In this document: positions 21,580-32,311 of the stretch, one piece after another
How positions within the stretch are numbered: the first letter of the stretch is position 1
How the letters are laid out: the number at the start of each line of letters is the position of its first letter
From: Auricularia sp. M13
Taxonomy: Eukaryota > Basidiomycota > Agaricomycetes > Auriculariales > Auriculariaceae
DNA length: 64,000 nucleotides
Reading direction: 5' to 3'
Assembly (NCBI GenBank): GCA_037042915.1
Contig: CM073200.1
Location: 3,158,832-3,222,831 of the forward strand
Notes under the pieces: model-generated
Databases searched by the model: none
Told to the model about the DNA's origin: nothing
Seen by the model: the letters and a program-made list of their open reading frames with translations, nothing else
Made by a program: the position numbers and the translations under genes

Positions 21580-24299
21580 CTACGGCCGCATGGGCTGCAG
21601 CCATGCGTCGGCCGCCTCGAAGACGTCCGCGAGGTCGGGCATGACTCCTCCCTCCGCATGCATCGTGCGGATCGCAGTCAGTGCCTGTGAAAAAAAAAAG
21701 TCGTCAGAATCTACCATCGATATCAGGTGCTACGTAACGGAACAAAGCACTTACCACATCCCAGAACCTGAACCCACGCTCGACTTCCAGCCGCGGGTTC
21801 TTGACTCCTGTGAACGTCTCCTCGCAAATTTCCAGCGCCATCTCCTTGGCCTCCTTCACGCCTTCTGCGTTCGGGTCGGTAACGCGCTGACGGCCGTTTA
21901 GGTGCGTGAGGGCGTCGAGGTAAACCTTCGCGAGGATGCCGAAGCCCGTGTTGGTGTCCGTCTGGAACGGCAGAGACAATGCAATGTCCAACAGATCGTC
22001 CCGCGCCTTCCGCGCATCTCCGCGCACAAGCATGTTGAGCGCCACCTGCTCAATCAGGATTCGGAGATTGCGAGACAATGCGCGCAGGAACGAGTTGAAC
22101 ACGAGCAGCTCGCGCGACAACGGCGCGGACCACGGTTGCGACTGCATCTCACATATATATGATTAGATAGTGTCCTTTCCCGTGACGCGGCGCACACGCG
22201 TCCAGAGGGCGTACCTTGTACAGCATCGGAACAATGCTGAGCACCCGCATGATGAGCAGCATGCACTTCTTCTCCTCGTCTATCGGAACCGTGCTGTCAG
22301 TTATCTTCCAGGGTGGCCAGACCACCGCGGGACGTACCATCACCAAAGCTCGGCCCACCGCTGTACGCACGGCCGCTCCAGAGGTTGCCGTGGCACACGC
22401 CTGCCCGTACAAGTTCCAGGAACAGATAGAGCGAATCCTGGAACTTGTCGTTTATCCGCGCTTTCTTCAGCGCGGTGTGCATGGCCCTGGCGTGCATAGT
22501 GTGCCCATGGTTGCTATTCAAAAACCTGGGCGCGTGGCAGCTTGCTTCAGGCTCCAAGTTCTTCGCCGTATAATGAGCACTCACCCGCGAAGTTCCAAGA
22601 AGCGCCAGATAACATTGGCGACGACCTCGTCCTTCTTGTCAATGGGGTGGGCGGATGCGCTCTTGGACTTGGTCCGAGCTGCGAGCTTGTCGGTGGACGT
22701 GGCGCCGAGACAAAGGGAAAAATCGATAGTCGACGACTGTCATTACGTTCTGTCAGCTGCAGCGCGCGGCACGGCGAACTGAATGTGCAAACTGACGTTC
22801 TGCCTCCTCAGCTCTTCCTCAATCAGCGCAGAGCTGACGCTCCATCCGGGGAGCCGTTCGACGTATTGCGTCGCCTGCGGGTCACTGTGGCGCAGGCCCT
22901 TGAGGGGTTCGCTCGGGCGCTGACCCTGCTCGAACCAGAACTGGGGCACAACGCGGCGGTTCGCCCAGAACTGGTGCAGGACGGTGCTGATGAGCGTCAG
23001 CGCAATGGTGCGCGGGCCGGTGACGCTGTCAGTGATGACCTCCTTGATGAAGCGTCTGTACTCGGTCGGTTCGCCATTGTCGAGCGGCGGGTTCTCGATG
23101 ATCGTCCCTGAAGTCAGCCAGGCGAGCGCCTGGGGACCAAAGAGGCCGCGCGACAGGTAGAAATAGACTTCGTCCGGGAGTTTGTTGGTGAAGATCTCGT
23201 GGAGGTCCTGAGGGATGTCCGCCGCGGTGACATTGTGCATGTGGTGACTGTGGCCTGTCGGTGTCGGGACGGCGAGCGGCAGAGGCTGAACACTGCCGTC
23301 GGAAGAAAGCACGAGTGAATAGCGAATCATGGAGCGCGTGCGAGCGTAATGTTCGTTGTAATTCTGGCTTTTGATGCTCGGGTGCTCAGCAAAGGCGGTG
23401 ACTACGGCGTGGCCAGACTTGTAGCTCTTGACGAGCTCCACTATGGACTTGAAGTTTTGCTCGGGGGTCGCGGGGAAGGGCGGCGAGTGTTCAAAGCCGG
23501 CAAGAATACCGGCGTCGAGGAAAAGGTCATCGGTAATGCCAAGGTCGGAGAGGATGGTGCGCTTGGAGACGTAGGTGAAAGACGGGTTCGGGAGTGTGAG
23601 GTCGACAAAGGTGATGAGCTTGTCGATGCCAGTGTACAACAACAGGTCCGTAGGTCCAAAGATGGCGTGGATGTAGGTCTTCGCATGCCTGTGCAGGTAG
23701 ATCAACTGGCACGGGTGTGAGCGTCTGCGCCGCGGGAGGAGTGCGACGGAGGCTCACCTGGGCCCAGGAGTTGTAAGGGGCGATGAGAAACTCGACATTC
23801 CTGTGTCTGAAGATGCGCAGAACGGAGCGCCAGAGGTCCCAGTGCGAGACGTTGGCCCTGCCCTCGAAGAGCCGTGTGGCCTCCTCCTCGCGGCCGCTCT
23901 CATACCTGCTCCAGGCGTCGCGGCGGTCGCGGACGGCCTCAGCGTACTCTGGGCCACCAGCGGTCTTCCAGCGCTTGTTGGGCGGTAGGCCAGGGAATAT
24001 GAACACTGGTTTTATCCGCAGCTTCTCGAGCGCGCGAAGGTCGGTCTCGATGCGCGTCGTCAACGCGAGCGGCAGGCCGCCCGTGGCTGCCAGCAGCGGC
24101 TCGCGGCTGGACGGGCTGTCGAGCAGGTTTTGGAGGTAGTACGAGGCATCTATGCCCAGACGATTATCCGAAAGCGTTGAGAGGGGCAGAATCTGAGTAA
24201 ATTTGCGCTCGGCCAGGTACGCTGGGGGCCGGAAAGAACGGATGAGTCCTGGGATTATCTTAGGGCGACGAGCCTACCGTCGAGGTGTTTGATGGGCAT
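21580..24299 (-). CDS. MKT1: MKT1-like post-transcriptional regulator
   Basis: Yeast Mkt1 binds Pbp1 and promotes translation or stability of mRNAs such as HO; it has an inactive XPG-nuclease-like fold. Start at 24297-24299 (MPIKHLD, then an intron to AYLAERKF). N-terminal XPG-like region: PLSTLSDNRLGIDASYYLQN, LRALEKLRIKPVFIFPGLPP, then IYLHRHAKTYIHAIFGPTDLL, which sits where XPG nucleases carry catalytic acids. The long central exon (22743-23705) includes ITDDLFLDAGILAGFEHSPPFP, matching the family. C-terminal exons hold ARFLNSNHGHTMHARAMHTA, a PWSAPLSRELLVFN segment and LNMLVRGDARKARDDLLDIA, ending at the TAG at 21580-21582. The product is roughly 750 aa, the usual size. Eight or so introns; boundaries between 22150 and 22740 are approximate. 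Confidence 0.88.
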
Positions 24300-26356
24300 C
24301 GTTCTGGTCGTGCGCGGCGAGCGAGAGTGCGAGGCCTGTCGTACACTGCCAAAGTTGATCGAATGCTTCCGTCTGCCAGACTCCGCCAGTCTTCCCTGTC
24401 ACCGTCCACTGCGCTCAACGCTTTGCCCGCCCGCAACGAGCGCAAAATCCTCGAATCTCTCCTTGCTCACACAAAAGGCGCCGTCGCTCAACCTAGTAAC
24501 CAACTCTCCCCGTGTCAAGCTGCTCGGCCGGTATTGCTGCTTTTGCCGGTCGCTCGGCGCCGACTCCCCAACACGCTTCTGCCCCCATGCTCTGCCCGCA
24601 CGCGCAACCTGCATCTCTAGCATCACTTCATCGATTCGTTACGTCGTCATACCACTCGTGACAAAATTCTCGGTATAGCCCAAGCGCGCACGGGCCCGGC
24701 TACCTCTCCTCCCGGTCCACTCACAAACTCGCGTCGTTCTCATTCCGGATATTCCTCGTGACGAACTGCCCCGATGGTGCCCACGAAATTCAAACATCTC
24801 TGACTCACCTGACATATCACTGCTCTCACGACTATCAATCGACAACATCTCCAGAGCCTGCTTCCTGACGCTGCGTCCTCCTGCCAACCAATTTCTCCTG
24901 CGACTCGATGTGTGAAACTGCTGCGCGCTGCGTATCACTGTCGTTCCCGCCGTTCTGCAACGGAGTGTTCGCGTAGAAGTGCAATTTAGCGACAAACTCG
25001 GGACGCTGGCGCGCGGAACCGTGGATGTCGCAGCGCGAAGCCCTCGCCCATTCTCGCCGTCCTTTCCATACTATCTGATATGCCATCTTGGGACTAACCC
25101 TCCAGACCCGGGGCGGCGGGTCCAGAAAACCTTTAACCATGGATCTTTGTCGCGAAGTTGTCGCTGGTGTCAAGTCGTCGTTGATGCGGGCACCAATCCC
25201 ACACTCCCTGCTCGGCTCGCGGCTTCATTCGTGGACCGACACGCCCAGCATGTCATGCTCCATCCTGCTGCTCTTGGCGCGTGCCCGGGATCTCGCAGGC
25301 GCGGACAGACCGATACCCCATGATGCATGAGCGCCCGGTGTTTCCCAAATCCTCTCTGCGTGCTTTCCGTTTCCGCCAAGATCGGCTGTTAGGCGTGCGT
25401 CCCCTCTTGGCCCCACCGTCGTGCGAAGTCGCTCGTTGCGTTCGCGTTCTTCAGGCGCTCCACTAGCGGCGCGGTGCTCGGGCTCCATTACAGCCGGGCC
25501 TCTTGTTTCTCCTCCTGGCTGCCTCCTCTTCGTGTTGTGTCAGTGACGACAGTCAAATGACGCTCAAAGATGAAGTGTTGGGCTGTGATTTGACAACGCT
25601 TTTGTCCGGGCCTTTAGCATGCGAAGGTGAGCCTGCTAAGAATTAACCCAACCACGCGGCCTTTCTCGTCCTACGAAATTTGCACCTTCTGCCTTCGACT
25701 ATCTGCTAGTACATACCCGACTCCGAGGGCTCTTAGGATCAAGATCTCAGCCACCACGCTGACCCTGTCTAGTTGTTGATGATCCATGCTGTCGGTTATT
25801 TGCTACTTATTCGAGACGTCAGTCCGTTAGTTTCCTGGAATTGCCCTCTCTGTGCTTCTGTGCATTCTGCGTTCGGTTTGTGGCTTTGAATGAGGCCGAT
25901 GTTAATCCTATTTGTGACTTTCGTCTCGTTCAATGCGGCTAATATCACGTGTTCGATAACGGCGATACGTTCAAAATGCCATCAATGGATCCGTATGCTT
26001 CGCACGGCACTTTATACTCTACAACAGGTTGACCCTATCTCCTTCCGACAACATTCAGCGTTTCTCCTGTATTAGGGCCAGTGATAGCTGCAATTGCTGG
26101 TGTCGCCGGGAAAACCGCGTTGTCAGCGACGAGCGTAATGCTCTCCTACTATCCTCCACGCTCATAGTCTCGACCCGCCGCCAAATAGCAACGCAGTCTG
26201 ACGGACGAAATTGTGCAGCGCGTAATACAGTGTGGTTCGATGCTAAATCAAGTATGATGTCGTTTTGCACACGTATAATCGTGCTTGCTCGATTACTCGG
26301 TCTGAGGTCCACGGCCCCGCTTGGGTACTCTATCTACAGTAAGATTAAAAAATTCT
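24300..26356. other. 2-kb gene-poor stretch between MKT1 and tRNA-Asn
   Basis: Contains the MKT1 promoter at the left. ORFs up to 118 codons exist on both strands, but without motifs or consistent splice joins. The GC content drops visibly from about 25540 towards the tRNA. Confidence 0.45.
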
Positions 26357-26441
26357 CCCCATCTTAGTTTCGAACTAAGGACCTCCCGATGCACTTTGAA
26401 TGTAACAGTCGGACGCTCTAACCAACTGAGCCAATGGGGAT
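26357..26441 (-). tRNA. tRNA-Asn (anticodon GTT) with a 12-nt intron
   Basis: On the minus strand the ends TCCCCAT and ATGGGGA pair as a 7-bp acceptor stem. The D arm closes with GCTC/GAGC, and the T arm reads CTTAG TTCGAAA CTAAG with the TTCGA loop. The anticodon stem pairs TCCGA with TCGGG; its loop reads CTGTTA, then 12 nt, then A. The anticodon GTT occupies 26405-26407, and the intron 26392-26403 follows position 37, the canonical place for eukaryotic tRNA introns. Without the intron the tRNA is 73 nt. CCA is not encoded. The gene lies 416 bp from the copia LTR, which sits on its 5' side. Confidence 0.93.
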
Positions 26442-26851
26442 TATGACCACGTGCTGATATTTGCAATTATAGATGCTAGTCAACAGATACTTACGGAATT
26501 GCGGTCAACGCCAAACCGATATGTAGATCAGAATTGCATTTAAAACAGCTTTCGATTTGGGAAGCAGGCTTCATCGCCCACCTTTACTGTTATCGAAGTT
26601 GACGGACGACTGTTGCAATGAGACCTCTGAAGTTTCAACAGAGATGATCATGTTTGGGGTGCAATTTCCGAAGGACACCGAAAGAAAACATGGAACTGTC
26701 TCGTGTTTATACCGTCCTGCAGCGCGGCTGGCACAACTACCATAGCCGTGTGCGCAGTCTCTCCCGCCCGAATAAAAAATAAACGCGTTACATACCGGAG
26801 GTAGCGAGACCCACTGCAAGTCCACATTAGCACGAGTCACTGTTACAAGGG
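26442..26851. other. Flank between tRNA-Asn and the copia element
   Basis: AT-richer than the genic blocks. No gene seen. This is the tRNA 5' flank, the side that Ty1-type elements favour in yeast. Confidence 0.5.
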
Positions 26852-26856
26852 GACCG

Positions 26857-27118
26857 TGTTAGCTTGCAAGCGGAAGTGGCACCAAGTGCCACAGTATCGA
26901 GGGTATATAGTTCTGCTCGCCTCCGTCCGATCCCCCAGTCTCTCTGCTTTGCATATTCAGACTGGGGGTACGTATGCACTCTATCCTGTTCCATACAATG
27001 TATCTCACATGTCTATAGTGCTCACGCGTGGTCCTCACGCCTAACAGGTTCGCTAATACAGTCTCTCTGCTTTGCATATTCAGACTGGGGTGCTCACGCG
27101 TGGTCCTCACGCCTAACA
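26857..27118 (+). repeat. 5' LTR of the copia element
   Basis: 262 bp, terminal inverted repeat TGTTAG/CTAACA. Near the 5' end are a palindrome GCTTGCAAGC (26862-26871) and a hairpin GTGGCAC-CAA-GTGCCAC (26876-26892), then a TATA box (TATATA, 26904-26909). Two internal direct repeats: 32 bp at 26936-26967 and 27059-27090, and 28 bp at 27019-27046 and 27091-27118. Confidence 0.97.
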
Positions 27119-27129
27119 GGTTATGAGCC
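27119..27129 (+). other. Primer-binding site matching the initiator tRNA-Met anticodon arm
   Basis: GGTTATGAGCC lies directly after the 5' LTR. It is the reverse complement of GGCTCATAACC, the anticodon stem-loop of fungal initiator tRNA-Met. Drosophila copia and yeast Ty5 prime from a half-tRNA cleaved in this loop; the same is inferred here. No match to a tRNA 3' end (which would begin TGG) is seen at this position. Confidence 0.8.
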
Positions 27130-27343
27130 ACCTTGCGCTGAACTAGCGCGTGTATTCAACTCCAGTCAGCGCAATTTCAGCGCTCTTTTACGCGTCGTGC
27201 ACGTCGATTTCGCCGGTGCTCTCCACCGTGTGGCACAACGTCGGCAACTACCGTTGCATTATCCAAACACGCACACTCCTTTGTACCGGTGTTTCGGCCC
27301 TACCATCCGATCTTGACCATCGACCATCTCGTCCTACTCGACA

Positions 27344-29017
27344 ATGGCAGTTATCTCGCGTCTGTCTCAGTACACTGGCCCTACGCTCACGGGCAAAGAT
27401 GACTTCAATGCCTGGAAGTCCGCCGTTCGCGACTGGCTGACCACCAACGGGCTCCTCGCTACCTACATCGATGGGATCAACACGATGGCACCGTCCACAC
27501 GCAAGGACGTGTGGAAGGAGGGCGAAGACAAGAAAGTTGCCGAGGCTAAGGCAGCAGGCGAGTCCTACACTCCAAAGAAGCTCCCTGTCCTTCCTGGCGC
27601 CGCCGCGACTGACGATGAGTGGCTTACGAATCGCGTTATCATATCCGCCGCCATCCGTACCACCATTGACCAGCGCTGCCGCACCGCTATCAAGGAGGCC
27701 AACCTCGACGACCCTGCCGAGTCATTCGCCGATCTACGCACTCGCTATGGCACTGATTCCGCTTCCACGCGCGTTCTCATCCTCAAGAGCATGCTGACCG
27801 CGAAGAAACCCGCCGATAAATCCTGGTCAGAGTGGCACGACCATCTCGTCACGCTCAGCAAACGCGTCTTCCCTGGCGGCGTTGGTCTCTCTCCGGACGA
27901 ATTCATCACGGTCGCGCTCATCGTATCCGCAACCGGCGACTGGGAGCAGCTCGTCAACTTCATTTCGCACAAGTGGGCACTCGACGACCATCAACAAATC
28001 GCACTCGATCTCTCCACTGAAGAGGCGCGTCGCGCTCACGCTGCCAACGACGAGAATCGCATTCAAGCCCTCGCCGCAACTCACGGCGGTCACAGCCATC
28101 GCGCGCCCGGCAAGAATGGTACAGGCTGCACCAATCCCATTTGCATCAAGGCGAAGCGCGCGCACACCCACGACCTAGCACACTGCTGGGAAGAGGGCGG
28201 CGGTAACGTCGCCAACCGCCCGCCGCACTGGAAATCGCGCGCGCCCAAGGCCAACTCAGCCGTGGCCTCGCAGTCTGCTACTCCCGCTTCGTCCAACTCG
28301 CCGCTTCCCGCCGCCCCTCAGGCTCTCACTGCGCGTATTGAGGAAGTGTCGGATTCCGCATCTGACAGCAGCTATCACTCCGGCGTCTCGCTCGGTCTCA
28401 CGGCGCGCGTGATGGACACTGCCACTGCGAATCGCATGCTAAACACTGCCACTGCGAATCCCGGCGCATTCACTCCCGATTTGGTCGACCCGGTGCCCAC
28501 CTACACGCCTGCTGCTGAGCCATACGAGAAATCCGTCCTCGATGCCGTGGAGCCGACCCGCATCGCTCTCTTGGCGGCGCATGGTAAGGGGGGGGCGATG
28601 GACTCTGGCGCTAACGGGCACTTCGAGTCAGATGTCTCGCGCTTCTACACCTACACGCCCATCGCTCCCGTCCAGGTCGCAGGCTTCTCCGGCAACACCG
28701 TCGCCATCGGTCGCGGCGAGGTTCATTACCGCCTTGGGAAGGGTCGTGTCCTCAAGCTCCAGGACGTCCTACACTGCCCGGGAACGACGCTCTCGCTCAT
28801 CTCCATCTCTAAGCTCATTCTGGACGACGACAACCTCGAGGTCGTATTCGATGCCGACGCCTGCACCCTTCGCCGCAAGACCGGCAGCCGCAAGGTAGTC
28901 GCTGTCGCGAAACGCTCTACCGATGGTCTCTACATGCTCTACGACTCCCGCTGCAGGTGGCTTATTCCGCGCGCCAGTCCGTTACGTCTCAGCTGCTCAC
29001 TTGGCACAACCGCTTAG
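27344..29017 (+). CDS. Copia Gag and protease (first ORF of the retroelement)
   Basis: 557 codons from MAVISRLSQYTGPTLTGKDD. The gag part (about res 1-270) has a helical capsid-like region containing FNAWKSAVRDWLTTNGLLATY. A variant zinc knuckle, C-T-N-P-I-C...H-T-H...C-W, lies near res 262-281; spacing differs from standard CCHC but resembles knuckles of other basidiomycete copia elements. The protease active site is GGAMDSGANGHFES (D-S-G, about coordinate 28600), followed by VLHCPGTTLSLISISKLI. The frame ends just after DGLYMLYDS, before the GAG-pre-integrase domain that continues in another frame. A run of eight G (about 28586-28593) lies within the open frame. The expected role is particle formation and Gag-Pol processing. 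Confidence 0.85.
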   Translation: MAVISRLSQYTGPTLTGKDDFNAWKSAVRDWLTTNGLLATYIDGINTMAPSTRKDVWKEGEDKKVAEAKAAGESYTPKKLPVLPGAAATDDEWLTNRVIISAAIRTTIDQRCRTAIKEANLDDPAESFADLRTRYGTDSASTRVLILKSMLTAKKPADKSWSEWHDHLVTLSKRVFPGGVGLSPDEFITVALIVSATGDWEQLVNFISHKWALDDHQQIALDLSTEEARRAHAANDENRIQALAATHGGHSHRAPGKNGTGCTNPICIKAKRAHTHDLAHCWEEGGGNVANRPPHWKSRAPKANSAVASQSATPASSNSPLPAAPQALTARIEEVSDSASDSSYHSGVSLGLTARVMDTATANRMLNTATANPGAFTPDLVDPVPTYTPAAEPYEKSVLDAVEPTRIALLAAHGKGGAMDSGANGHFESDVSRFYTYTPIAPVQVAGFSGNTVAIGRGEVHYRLGKGRVLKLQDVLHCPGTTLSLISISKLILDDDNLEVVFDADACTLRRKTGSRKVVAVAKRSTDGLYMLYDSRCRWLIPRASPLRLSCSLGTTA

Positions 29018-31332
29018 GACATCCAAGCATGGATGCTGTGATCCAGCTCGCGCGTTCTGGGGCCATTCCAGGTCTGCACGTCTCTCCGTCTACGCCCACT
29101 CCGATCTGTGAACACTGCCTTGCAGCGAAAGGGAAGGTTCTGCCTTTCCCCCGCGAGTCGGAGAACTTGGCGACCGCACCGCTGGAGCGCGTAATTGTTG
29201 ACCTGACGGGCCCTGTCGATACCGAATCCTTGTCTCGAAAACTCTATGCTGCCAATGCCATCGACGAGTACTCTGGCTATCTCATTTATGATTTCCTGCG
29301 CCATAAGAATGAGGTCACGGCAGCGCATGATCTGCGATTCGACGAGCTTGAGGCTGCTGCTGGACGAAAAATCCGCTGCGTGCGCTCTGACGGCGGCGGA
29401 GAATTCGAAACGGCATACCATCGCATGCTTGGCTCCCGCGGTATCGTACACGAAACCACTGCTCCGGAATCGTCAGAACAGATCGGCAAGAGCGAGCGTG
29501 CCCACCAAACGATTGCCCGCCGCGCGAACGCGATGCTTGACGCCGCGGGTCTCCCCAAGACATTCTGGGCCGAAGCTTGGAACACCGCGACTTATCTGGC
29601 CAACCGCCTTCCCTCACGTCGTCTCAAGGGCAAGACACCGTACGAAGCTTTCCACGGCAAGAAACCACGCTACGTCCAAATTCGCGAGTTCGGCTGCACG
29701 TGCTATGTCGTCAAACCTAAGAAGAAGCGCAAACCAAAGCTCAACAACAAGGCGACACGCTGCATATTCCTCGGTTATTACGACAACAGCAAGGCCTATA
29801 GGTGCTGGGATCCTGCCACTCGTTCGATTGTCAAAGCGCGGAATGTTACCTTCATTGAGTCGCATGATATTCACCGCCTTTCCTCCAATGTCCACACTGC
29901 TGACCCGAACCTCGTTATTCCAGAGCCGTCAGCCGATGATACGTCCCTCGCTGGTGACGATTCCCCATCCGACTCAGATTCGGATTCATGCTCTGACGCG
30001 GGAGACGCTCGTACTCCCGCCGCACCGACCTCGGTTCCCGAACGTGCGTCTGCCGCGGAGAACGCTTCTCAGCCAACCCGCGCAGCCACGGCTCCTGCCA
30101 CGCCCGTCATTGTTCAGTCTCTGGAAGCTGACGACACGGGACCGCGGCGTTCGAGACGCACCCGTGTCCAGACCCGGAAAGTGACAGAAACTGCGGATGA
30201 GCCCACGAGGCGTGCACAACACGTCTCTGGCCGCCGCATGACAACTGACGAAGCCTTGACGCTCGCTGATTCTCTGAATGCGAAGCGCAAGGCTGAGAAC
30301 CTCGTCAACGAGGTCCTTGGCGAGACTTTGATGTCTGGCAGTCCCATTCAAGGCCTCATGGCGGCGGCGGACTCACTTGGGGACACCCTATTCGCTCTCA
30401 GCGCTATGGGGGAGTACCCTGACCGAGTTCCGACGACCTACGACCAGGCCATAAAGTCCCCACACGCGCAGCAGTGGCTCGACGCGATGGGTGTGGAACT
30501 CCAATCAATGGAGGACCACGGCGTTTGGGAGAAAGTCCCACTCAGCAGCGTCCCTGCGGATAAGCAGATCGTTGGCTGCCGTTGGGTTTTCGACCTCAAA
30601 CACGACGAGAATGGGAGACCGGTTCGCTATAAGGCTCGACTCGTGGCGAAGGGGTACACCCAACGTCCGGGATTGGACTTTGTTGAGACTGCTGCGCCGA
30701 CGTGTCGCCCAGAGTCGGTACGAGCTCTGCTTGTGCTGGCAGCCCTAAAAGGCTGGGAAACTCGACATATCGATGTCAAGACAGCTTTTCTCAACGGCGA
30801 TCTGGAGGAGCAAATTTTCATGAGCCTTCCTCCGGGTTTCCTGAACAGCGACGAAGCCCTGCGCTTGCACAAAGCTCTCTATGGGCTTAAGCAGGCTGGT
30901 CGCTGCTGGTACCTTAAACTCCGGGAGACGCTCGTGGATCTCGGTTTCCGTTGTTGCGACAGTGACCCGTGTGTTTTCAAACGCACGGTCAACGGTCTGA
31001 CGTGCATAATCGCAGTGCATGTTGACGATATGATGCTGGTGGGCGATAAGGCAGCTGTTGAGGGCTCCGTTAAATCGCTGGCGACTCGGTTTACGATTAC
31101 GGATCTCGGTGAGGTTCACTGGTTCCTTGGCATGCGTATTTCCCTGCGACCGTGCAGCGCAGTTTCCACATCTCACAACGCGCGTACGCAGAACAAGTCC
31201 TCCGCACCTTCCACATGGAGAATTGCCATCCCGTCACGACGCCCGCTGTGCCTGCGCAGTATCTCACCGCCGGCGGCGAACTCACTGCTGCTGAACGGGA
31301 GTACATGTCTTGTGTTCCCTACAAGGAACTGA
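28957..31332 (+). pseudogene. Copia pol: integrase and reverse transcriptase segment
   Basis: Open frame of 791 codons, shifted -1 relative to gag-protease. It begins in the GAG-pre-integrase motif (LLTWHNRLGHPSMDAV). Integrase core residues follow: IVDLTGPVD, then CVRSDGGGEFE, and APESSEQIGKSERAHQ with the catalytic Glu. The C-terminal integrase motif includes KTPYEAFHGKKP. RT then shows WVFDLKHDENGRPVRYKARL, VKTAFLNGDLEEQIFMSLP, LYGLKQAGRCWY and the catalytic VHVDDMML. The frame breaks after FLGMRIS (about 31140), where the next part continues in another frame. The region upstream of RT is rich in Ser/Asp (29930-30010), as is usual in the linker. Frame breaks mark it as defective unless they are assembly indels. 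Confidence 0.88.
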
Positions 31333-32037
31333 TCGGCAGTCTGACCTGGCTGGCTATCGTCTCGCGTCCCGACATCTCCTATGCGCTTCAGCACGTGTCT
31401 CAGTTCACCGCCTCGCCACGTCCAGCTCACTGGCACGCCGCAAAACGTATCCTGCAATATCTCAAAGGCACTCTGGACTGGGGACTGCTCTATGCGCCGC
31501 GACAGACTTCTGGACTTTCTCTGCCTGCTGGTTTCGTCTCGCCTCAGATTGCGCAGTTCCACGACGGCCACGACTCATGCGTTTTCACTGACGCGGACTG
31601 GGCAAATTGCCCGGACACCCGCCGCAGCACCTCTGGCTACGCGTTCATGCTTCACGGCTGTCTCATTTCGTGGACGTCCCGCAAACAGAAGACAATCGCG
31701 TTATCGTCGACTGAAGCCGAGATGCAGGCCGCGCGTGAAGGAGCTAAAGAAGCGATCTGGCTGCGCGAGCTCTTACGCGAACTCGACGGTGCTACGGGCT
31801 CGGTTCCACTGCACATGGACAACCAAAGCTCTATCGCGCTCACTGGTGACACGAAACCACGACCGTACCAAGCACATCCAAGTGCAGGCGCTCTGGCTAC
31901 GCGAACGTGTTGCGGACAAGATATTCTCTGTTCAGTACACGCCTACGGATGACATGCTCGCAGACGTATTCACCAAGCCTCTCTCCCCGATGAAGCATCG
32001 CTCCTTCTCACGACTTCTCGGGCTGCGTTCCGCTTGA
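31152..32037 (+). pseudogene. Copia pol: RT end and RNase H, two shifted frames
   Basis: One frame (to about 31850) holds RSFHISQRAYAEQVLR, IGSLTWLAIVSRPDISYAL, CVFTDADWANCPDTRRSTSG and STEAEMQAAREGAKEAIWL, the copia-type RNase H with catalytic Asp/Glu. The remainder continues in the next frame (RTKHIQVQALWLRE, then YTPTDDMLADVFTKPL) and stops at 32037, just before the polypurine tract. The break falls near 31845-31860. All catalytic landmarks are kept, so decay is recent. Confidence 0.85.
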
Positions 32038-32044
32038 GGGGGGG
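32036..32044 (+). other. Polypurine tract of the copia element
   Basis: GAGGGGGGG-type purine run (32036-32044) directly before the 3' LTR, the plus-strand priming site. Confidence 0.85.
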
Positions 32045-32306
32045 TGTTAGCTTGCAAGCGGAAGTGGCACCAAGTGCCACAGTATCGAGGGTATATAGTT
32101 CTGCTCGCCTCCGTCCGATCCCCCAGTCTCTCTGCTTTGCATATTCAGACTGGGGGTACGTATGCACTCTATCCTGTTCCATACAATGTATCTCACATGT
32201 CTATAGTGCTCACGCGTGGTCCTCACGCCTAACAGGTTCGCTAATACAGTCTCTCTGCTTTGCATATTCAGACTGGGGTGCTCACGCGTGGTCCTCACGC
32301 CTAACA
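32045..32306 (+). repeat. 3' LTR of the copia element
   Basis: 262 bp, no difference from the 5' LTR by direct comparison. Ends CTAACA, followed by the target duplication GACCG. Confidence 0.97.
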
Positions 32307-32311
32307 GACCG

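Larger units (their letters stand above)
26852..32311 (+). mobile_element. Ty1/copia LTR retrotransposon with 5-bp target duplication
   Basis: Two identical 262-bp LTRs (26857-27118 and 32045-32306) begin TGTTAG and end CTAACA, and are flanked by the direct repeat GACCG (26852-26856 and 32307-32311). Between them are, in order, gag, protease, integrase, reverse transcriptase and RNase H, the copia order (integrase before RT). A primer-binding site and a polypurine tract are present at the expected edges. Three frame breaks split the coding region (near 28950, 31145 and 31850), so this copy probably cannot make a full Gag-Pol, although LTR identity implies recent insertion. Confidence 0.97.

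Noticed and set aside
24639-25173. Overlapping minus-strand ORFs upstream of MKT1 with Ser/Glu-rich text
   Set aside because: No recognised family and no consistent exon structure; likely non-coding.
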